From Gnetum montanum (taxonomy: Eukaryota; Streptophyta; Gnetopsida; Gnetales; Gnetaceae), in the NCBI GenBank assembly GCA_015680685.1, contig MNCI01020799.1:30004-94003 (forward strand): a DNA stretch of 64,000 nucleotides. The letters run 5' to 3'. Below the pieces are notes generated by a model. That model did not search any database and was not told where the DNA came from. It was given only the letters and a program-made list of their open reading frames with translations. How positions within the stretch are numbered: the stretch's first letter is position 1; the number at the start of each line of letters is the position of its first letter. Shown one piece after another: positions 57,421 to 64,000 of the stretch. A program made the translations under genes and the position numbers.

Positions 57421-57508
57421 TTTCTGGTCAGTCTAAATTGTATGATTCAGAAGAAGATGATGAGTTTGAGCAGGGGTTGCGCAGTTAATTTCTGGTCAGT
57501 GTAAATTT
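57373..57508 (+). repeat. Tandem duplication of the gene's last codons and stop
   Basis: Unit 1 (57373-57440) encodes the last 15 or so codons and stop. Unit 2 (57441 to about 57508) repeats them, including the acidic codons and TAATTTCTGGTCAGT, in the 3' UTR. The units differ by a few substitutions and a 3-base gap. Confidence 0.9.
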
Positions 57509-57636
57509 ATTGTGAACTGTTTTTGACAATGTTTGATTGAAACTTTTAACATAATGCAAATTGTCTCTGCCTGACATTTGTTTACCTGGCTGATGCCACC
57601 AGTGGCTCTTAGAGATGTTTGTGCATATCAATCTTT

Positions 57637-57642
57637 AATAAA
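57637..57642 (+). terminator. Predicted polyadenylation signal of the F-box/LRR gene
   Basis: AATAAA, 217 bases after the stop codon, in a T-rich context. Plant poly-A signals are loose, so this is a prediction. Confidence 0.45.
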
Positions 57643-60600
57643 AACTTCGATACCTTAACCCTTTTTCCTGATTATTTGTTCATTCGTGTGTTTTTTCTAA
57701 CAAGCTTTCTTTCTTTAAGTTGGTATAAAAAGGAATTGTTACAAGGTTGATCAATGAGAATTACAATGCTATAATAGCTAATGTTCATAAAATATTAAAA
57801 ATAAAATTTAGCAAGTTTTAGGGATTCTTGGTCAATCGTTACAAGCTCCAAGGTCACTTATGAGTCTTTTGGGATTTCATTTGGACTTATTTCTTCCATT
57901 GTTTTGACCGATTACTAATTGGGTGGATTAATAATTATGGTCATAAAGCTAGGCTTGAAAATGAACTTTTTTACAAGAAGTACAATGTCTATATAATAAA
58001 AATAAGTACAACGATTTTACAATTTCAAACTCATAATTAAGAATTATTTAATGCCTGGTTTTGATTGAAGTCCATGGCTTGCAGAACATCAAGTTTAGAC
58101 ATTGAATTTCATTTGTCTATTTCATTGAGTCTTCTATTTTATTTGATAGGTATAACCAATGGAAGAGGGTTCTCTCAATCTCTGCATAAGCTTGGATACA
58201 TCATCATCATCCTAGCCTTGTCCCAATAAAATGGGATCAATTAAACTTCAGATCCATGATTTTCAAAATCTCCTATTTGAGATTGATTGTGAAGTTGATC
58301 ATTCTCAAGTGAGGACTTGGTTGTGAACAAATGTTAAAATCATTGTAAAGATTGTAATTTGAGATGATAAAATATTAAATATATTATTAACATTATGAAT
58401 AGCATTTTTACCTTTCATCTTAATTATTAGAAGAAAGAAATTTCCCATTAGCTGCCAATGATATTACAATTTAATTGTTAAGTTTATTGTTTTATGTGTA
58501 GTAGGTTACAGGCTCAATGTTGTGGTAGAGGCATTGTTATATTATATCTATACCATGCCAAAGTTTCTTTTGTCTATATGGCCTATGGGTAAGTATTGTA
58601 ATAGTTTTGATTTGACAACCTTGTAAATTTTTCATTATTTATTAAGAGATGTAGAATTTATACTAAAATTGACTCTATCTTGTTAGGAGAAGGCTAGGAG
58701 GATGATGATAATCATAACATCTTGGTTCCTAATTGGGTGCGGAGTTGTAAAAGTATGTTGTAATTATTATAATTAAGTTCTCATTTGACATGTTATGAGG
58801 GGATGTGATTGAAAAACCATAAACCTATCCACAATGGTTCATGATTCATTTCATGTAACTCATCCATGTACATTCCATGACCATCTTGACCATGCTTATG
58901 TGTCCCTGGGTCCCACCCCTGCTTGATTGTGGGTGCTTGTTGGTAGGTAGGGCTCGACCTAGACACATGTTTAAATAGTAAAAATATAATTCATGTGTAA
59001 ACCAACTTGCATAGAATAGTGGTATACAATTGCAATATTACGTGCATGTTAAGTGTTCAATTCCTTATACAAATTCTATATCTATAACATATCATATATA
59101 CTTTGAGCTTTTTTAATCTCAATCACTTTGTATGGATATGTATGTATGCCATGCATCCACCACATAACAAATGTGGATCAATTTTTGATTTGCCAGATAT
59201 GACTATTTATGATACCTTTTAGAATTTTAACTTGTGGTATTTAAGGATCAAAATTTGTTGTTTGATTTTTTATTTTTATTATTTTTGTTTATTTAGCTTA
59301 AACTCTTAAACCTTGATTGTGTGTTTAATTTTGTGTGGTTTTATATGCTATTTAGCCTTAGATAACTTCTCTTTAATTTTTATTTTTATTTGTCTTATGC
59401 TTAGGTTAGATTATATTTGTATATTTTGCAACTTGTTATTGCTTGGAATATTTTCTTTTGGGTTTTTATTTTAAATCATGTGATGTATTTTCTAATATTT
59501 CTTTCTAGTATTTTTATTTATTTTTTATAGGAGATTTTATCCATCTTATTATATTTATCTTTTCTAAGAGATTTTTTTTGATAATGAAGCATTAGCATAG
59601 CAATAAGGATCTTGGCCTAGTAACCCCATGTCACAAGTTTAATTCCACTAGGCAACACTGAGTTATAAATTTTTAAAAACAATTTCATTCTATAGATCTT
59701 AGCATTCGATTGTTGGTGTGACATGTTATATCAAACGTTTGCATGCTCATTTATAGCTTCAAATTCAGAATCTTATGCTTATGATTTTATATGAGTTTTT
59801 ATTATAATGATCATGTGTATAAATTAAAATATGATTTCAATTTGGGTTTCAATGACTTGTTAATTATCATATGGATTTTATATTTTATTTTTGATCTAAC
59901 CCAAAACCGTATATGCCTATTTCAAGTTCCAAATTGTCAAATCCTAACTCGTGTTCTTGATGAGTTAACGCCTATAGGAAATTTAGGAGTCTTCATCAAT
60001 CAAAGGTTTATAATTGGTAGGAAAAATGCATTTATTACTAGATTCTAAGAGTGTGTCATTTGGTAATGATTAAATATCTTTGATTTTTTTATTGACCAAA
60101 TGTTTGGCTAATATTTTTAATGATTTTTATACTTCAAAATTCATACTATCAAATTCTAAGTACCACATCTAAGCTACAAATTCACCATAGCTCATGGTCT
60201 ACCTATGTTTTCCTAAAATATCCTTAACTCACAGTGAGATTGTTGCTCCACCACCAAACTACTACTATATTACAACTTGCAATCTCCTCAATTGCATCTC
60301 TATCATGAGCCATCACAATTCATGGCAATGTCTTAACCACCAATGCGAGCTCACCACAACTTGCAGTTCCCAAAAAAGTCAAATGTTTTTTTTTTTTTGT
60401 TTTTTGTTTTTTTTATCTTTCTCCACCATTTCTATTGTTTCAATTGCTATATCAACCACTTGGAGTCTTTAGGAAAGTTTAAAACTAGCACAACCTCCTT
60501 AAATTTAAAATGCCCTAAAAAAATTGTTTGAACACAACAACCATATGTTCAAATATGTCAATTGGGTTTTAAATTGGGATACTGAACATTATTTATATGT

Positions 60601-60661
60601 TTTGATTTATTCTAACACTAACTATGTTGCTAAATGCATTTCTATGCATGTGGACCTTTTT
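57643..60661. other. Intergenic DNA between the convergent genes (left part)
   Basis: AT-rich with no recognised gene. At 58197-58238 CATCATCATCCTAGCCTTGTCCCAATAAAATGGGATC resembles, in two overlapping phrases, a short motif common in plant SINE-like repeats. A tRNA-like SINE candidate lies at 59585-59665. The stretch 60340-60420 is a T-rich tract. Confidence 0.45.
59585..59665 (+). repeat. Candidate tRNA-derived SINE fragment
   Basis: TTAGCATAGCAATAAGG is similar to a pol III A box (TRGCNNAGYNGG), and CAAGTTTAATTCC about 35 bases on is similar to a B box (GGTTCRANNCC). Similar phrases occur near 10545-10640 and 25510-25620. No flanking duplication was found. Confidence 0.3.
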
Positions 60662-60666
60662 GATAT

Positions 60667-61555
60667 TGATGAGCGACAAATACCCCTACGCTCAACCATA
60701 CGAATCACTAAGCATTCATGCACAATCTGGTCGAATTTTGTGGATTCTATGTCTTCTGGTACACTTGTCTTTGATAAGTGAACTTGCCTTAACAGTCATT
60801 CGTTGTCTTCCCCATTACACTTGTGATATACAAAAGTATGGTTAAGTGACACTTGTGATATACAAAGGTATGGTTAAGTGTAATCGAGGCATATGATTTT
60901 TATTTTTATTTTATGTTTTATAATTTGAGTGCTTAAAATAAAGGATGAAAGAAATAAAGTAATTTAATTACTAATTTAATATAACCAACCAAGGCCTAAC
61001 TATTCCTAACATAAGTATCCGTGCACATCTCAAACACATATAACGTTGTTGGGTTACCAAACATTAAGTGTTATTGGGATTACAATGCGTCATTCACATG
61101 CTAAAAGTGATCGTACTTATGTGCTTAACTAATTGCTATTTAACCTAGCTAAATTAATACCTCAATTAGCTTAATTATTGAAAATGTTAAAGGAAATTGC
61201 ATAAAACATTAAATGCATAAATAAAATATTTAATTTGGCCAAAGTACTGCAAGGTTTATCAAAAAGCTTGTCTTTATTACTGCACACACTACCGGTACAA
61301 AAGTGCTCAAATAAAAATCCATACACTCAATGACTCCTACTGTGGGCACTTTAGAAAAATATTTCCACTCTGGAAAAAAAAAACTACACAAACTTTGCTA
61401 TGCTATGACTCAAATTACCCCCAAACCGTGCGCCAAGTGCTATATTTATAGGCTGGCACACATCTCATGACATCGAATATCCAACACTGCCTTTGAACCC
61501 CCAATATTAGGTATCCAATATCAAGGCTCAAAGCCAAACAAAATACACTTCATCA
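60667..61555 (-). repeat. Solo LTR between the two host genes
   Basis: Plus strand TGATGAGCGACAAATACCCC... to ACACTTCATCA. Flanks are GATAT (60662-60666) and AATAT (61556-61560), four of five matching. Its subtype is that of A2 and E (TATTTATAGGCTGG, i.e. TATA on the minus strand near 61443). No internal sequence is nearby. Confidence 0.9.
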
Positions 61556-61560
61556 AATAT

Positions 61561-62845
61561 CTTCAGCTTCGTCAACTTACCAATCGCTACATGAAGTAGT
61601 AGGCCATCTTAGCTTCCTTACCCTATTAATTGCTGCATGATGTAGTGGCTATATACCTCAACTCACAAATCATTGCATGATGCAATGGACATGGACATCA
61701 AGTCACAAATCACCAAATGAGGCAATGAAACATTTTCATGGACTTATGCTCATAAATGACTACTAGGACAATAGCCCCCTCCATCACCTTTAGTTCATGC
61801 AATGGCCATGGACATCACGTCACAAATCACCACACGAGGCAATGAAACATTTTCATGGACTTATGCTCATAAATGACTACCTAGGACAATAGCCCACTCC
61901 ATCACCTTTAGTTCACAGATCACTGCATAAGGCAATGGGCCTCTAATCATCAGTTTGTCATCATGATTTCACCTTAATGAATTTGTCTTATGCTTCATAT
62001 TATGATTATGTTATTCTAACAAATATTTTAATGGTCTTTTATATTAACTAAATTATAAAATGAACTAAATTGAATCTTTACATGCATCCACTTATACCCT
62101 TTTGGATCTATTGCAAAGAGCAAATTTAGAATTTCTTTTATGAAAATTTTTTATTCATAAGTCAACATTGACCCTGTGACCTATGGATTTATGTTATTAG
62201 GTTATTTTATTACAAATTTGTTTTTTATTATTTGACTATATCATTGATGTTTTTTATTGGGCATCAAATTAGTCGGGCAAAATTACAAAAAAGGAGCATG
62301 AACAACAATTAGTCTGGCAGAACTGGGAATCCTTAGATGCTCAATGTTACAAGAAAAGATAGATTGCATGATACAAATATGAGAGAGATTTGTGATTGCT
62401 ATTGCAAATAAGCTTAAAAATAACATCTTAGATGATTTGGTCATGGTCATGTTAAAGAAGATTAGATACAGAGCCTCTAAAGAAAAGTAGCCACATCACA
62501 ATTCTAAGAAAACTGCTGAAAGCAAGACTTAAAAAAGAGAAAAAGAAAGAAACCAAGCCATCAAAACAATGAAAAGTTTCCACAAGAAAGAGTTCAATTA
62601 AGAAAGTTATATTTGACTATCATTGTAATAGATAAAGTCACATTGGTTGTGTGTCTACAACAGTACAAAGGAGAAACAGAGAAGCTCCAGCAATGCTGAC
62701 AATACAACTAAACTTGGCGTTAATAATACCACAAGGAGTGAACCAAAAATAAAGAAAGCAATTGACAGAACTAATATTCAAAATACTTCATTGGGATATG
62801 TTTTCTTGAATAATTGGGAATTCTCGTGGATTCGACATTGAAAGG
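61561..62845. other. Intergenic DNA between the solo LTR and the N-glycanase-like gene
   Basis: It contains a tandem repeat (61681-61915) and, at about 62270-62845, a decayed region with a lysine-rich stretch (KREKERNQAIKTMKSFHKK near 62530-62590) and HCN-S-HIGCV near 62615-62655. The last could be a broken CCHC knuckle of a copia gag; this is weak. No intact gene. Confidence 0.4.
61681..61915. repeat. 117/118-bp tandem repeat, two copies
   Basis: 61681-61797 and 61798-61915, each beginning TGCAATGGMCATGGACATCA and ending CACCTTTAGTTCA, differing at a few positions. Partial further units (CACTGCATAAGGCAATGGGC; CATTGCATGATGCAATGGAC) lie on both sides. Confidence 0.92.
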
Positions 62846-62864
62846 AGCTACGAGGCAATTATCC

Positions 62865-64000
62865 TTATTTTTCTTTTGCGAACAGGTCAATCCTAGCAAG
62901 CTGCAATCGGTTAGTGGCATTAACATCTCGGACAGAGGAAAATTTGATCCTGCAAAAAAAAAGAGAAAAAGTTAATAATAAAATAAAATATTGGGTTTAG
63001 ACAGACGGCGTAGAAAAAATAGGTAAAAATGATTTCAGAATTTATACCTGAAAGCATTGCACAACTGCGTCGCTGAAGTTATCATGAAAGTTTTGCGAAA
63101 AAACCGTTTGTCAAATAACTGTGATTTCTGGTTGTCAATAACATGCCATGTTATGCCACCATCAACACTCCCCTCTAGCAGCCTGTATAGTTATGATGTT
63201 TATAATTATGCATGGATTATTAGCCACTTAACACATCAGAAACCATGCAAAGATTGATACCATTGTAGCAATAATATGTTTATTCATTTTAGCAATGATA
63301 GAAATGCATGACAAAGGGACCACACAAATTCAATTTGGATGAATCAGAAACCATAAAAATCACATCAGGAAAATTGCAACTTGACATAGTAATCATTCAT
63401 GTGGTCATAGTTTCAATAAAAATGTCTTCTTAATAAACCCTTCTGAACAGCCATAAATATCCATAATATAACACACACCAGGCTACGAGTGAAAACAAAT
63501 CCAGATGTGTAATATTCCAATAATAAGAAATTAAGAATCTCCTCCATAAGAATATAGATTATAAAGTATTTAATTACTTATTAATGGCATGCATAACAAA
63601 GTCTTGAAATGCAAGTAGGCAGTTTAAAAGCAAATGAGAAAGCAACCACAGGAGAGAAACTGCTCCATAAGTGTAAAACAACTTACAAAAGTTGTTTAAT
63701 TAAATTGTAAACACCACGCGAAAAAAACAAAATATCATACCAGTCTTTTGGATCACGCTCAGGTGCATCATTTGCTGATGTGAATTGATATGCAATCAAC
63801 TCTTGCATTGAACCCGCTTTCAGTTTGTATGTCACAACAGATCCTACAAACACAAAGCCAGTTAGATATAGTGATTTTGAAATCATTCTCTTTAAAAAGC
63901 ACAAAAATTATTTACTAGGCAATAGCCGTATCACATAAACATCAGCTTACACTAGTAAAAAACTAAAGCATATTATCCAAGGGAAGGTGTTCGGAATACA
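62865..64000 (-). CDS. PNG1: Peptide:N-glycanase-like protein, last three exons (partial)
   Basis: Three minus-strand exons: 63843-63741, 63182-63048 and 62949-62865 (stop TAA 62867-62865). Each has consensus borders (TTTGTAG|G, G|GTATGA, ACAG|G, CAG|GTATAA, TTTGCAG|G) and the phases join cleanly across both introns. The first visible exon contains FTSANDAPERDPKDW, the second the LLEGS and DGG...WHV segment, the last FSSVRDVNATNRLQ and IDLFAKEK. From memory of the family, this pattern is the C-terminal galactose-binding-like domain of plant cytosolic peptide:N-glycanase, which deglycosylates misfolded glycoproteins during ER-associated degradation. The catalytic transglutaminase-like domain would lie right of the window. 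Nothing suggests a pseudogene. Confidence 0.68.

Noticed and set aside
60194-60531. Two overlapping ORFs with Phe-rich stretches
   Set aside because: They arise from a T-rich tract; there is no conservation or context to support a gene.
1-64000. Canonical tRNA, rRNA or snRNA genes
   Set aside because: None was found by eye on either strand; only degenerate pol III box-like phrases were noticed.

Overview
The window is nuclear DNA from a seed plant with a large, repeat-filled genome. It is AT-rich, has very low gene density, and carries nested, heavily decayed LTR retrotransposons and plant-type introns. A conifer or other gymnosperm fits this pattern, but that is inference. Only two host protein genes are recognisable, both at the right end: the 3' part of an F-box/LRR gene (+ strand, about 56.0-57.4 kb) and the 3' exons of a peptide:N-glycanase-like gene (- strand, 62.9 kb to the right edge). 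They are convergent and about 5.4 kb apart.

The first 55 kb is a retrotransposon graveyard dominated by one group of Ty3/gypsy elements of the Athila type. LTRs start TGATGA and end TCATCA, the target duplication is 5 bp, the primer site matches the 3' end of plant tRNA-Asp(GTC), and there is an env-position third ORF (ORF3). Left to right: A1 (1-1973, 3' end only) inserted in the gag of A2 (1974-9601, decayed gag-pol); unassigned DNA; an L1-type LINE (11720-25415) whose flanking duplication is still readable, containing Athila-type element B (11908-19685) and a Ty1/copia element (20233-23471); element C (26030-32077, - strand, perfect GTTAG duplication); element D (32917-39267, both LTRs, large internal deletions); element E (41630-47854) with a solo LTR inside it (44801-45785); an LTR fragment; element F (48414-54176, - strand); the 5' piece of element G (54177-about 55428). 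A further solo LTR (60667-61555) lies between the two host genes.

The elements fall into two structural classes. A2, D, E and G carry a gag that starts MASSHK/SSSHK and, in A2, D and E, pol remnants. B, C and F (and A1 as far as visible) have a related but different gag (starting MSLLQDNNN or similar), no pol at all, and a third ORF. They therefore look like a non-autonomous sister family that would need the first class for reverse transcription and integration. The most interesting structures are in that class: an ORF3 of about 900 codons in B with a globular domain and a long coiled coil, preceded in four copies by a branch-point-like TACTAAY and an acceptor AG directly abutting the start; an LTR-like internal promoter module upstream of ORF3; a conserved non-coding box shared by all elements whose 3' region is present; repeated internal polypurine-tract-like motifs; and LTR promoters built of clustered GATATC palindromes. 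All element ORFs are broken by stops and frameshifts, so these are fossils; function is inferred from conservation between copies.
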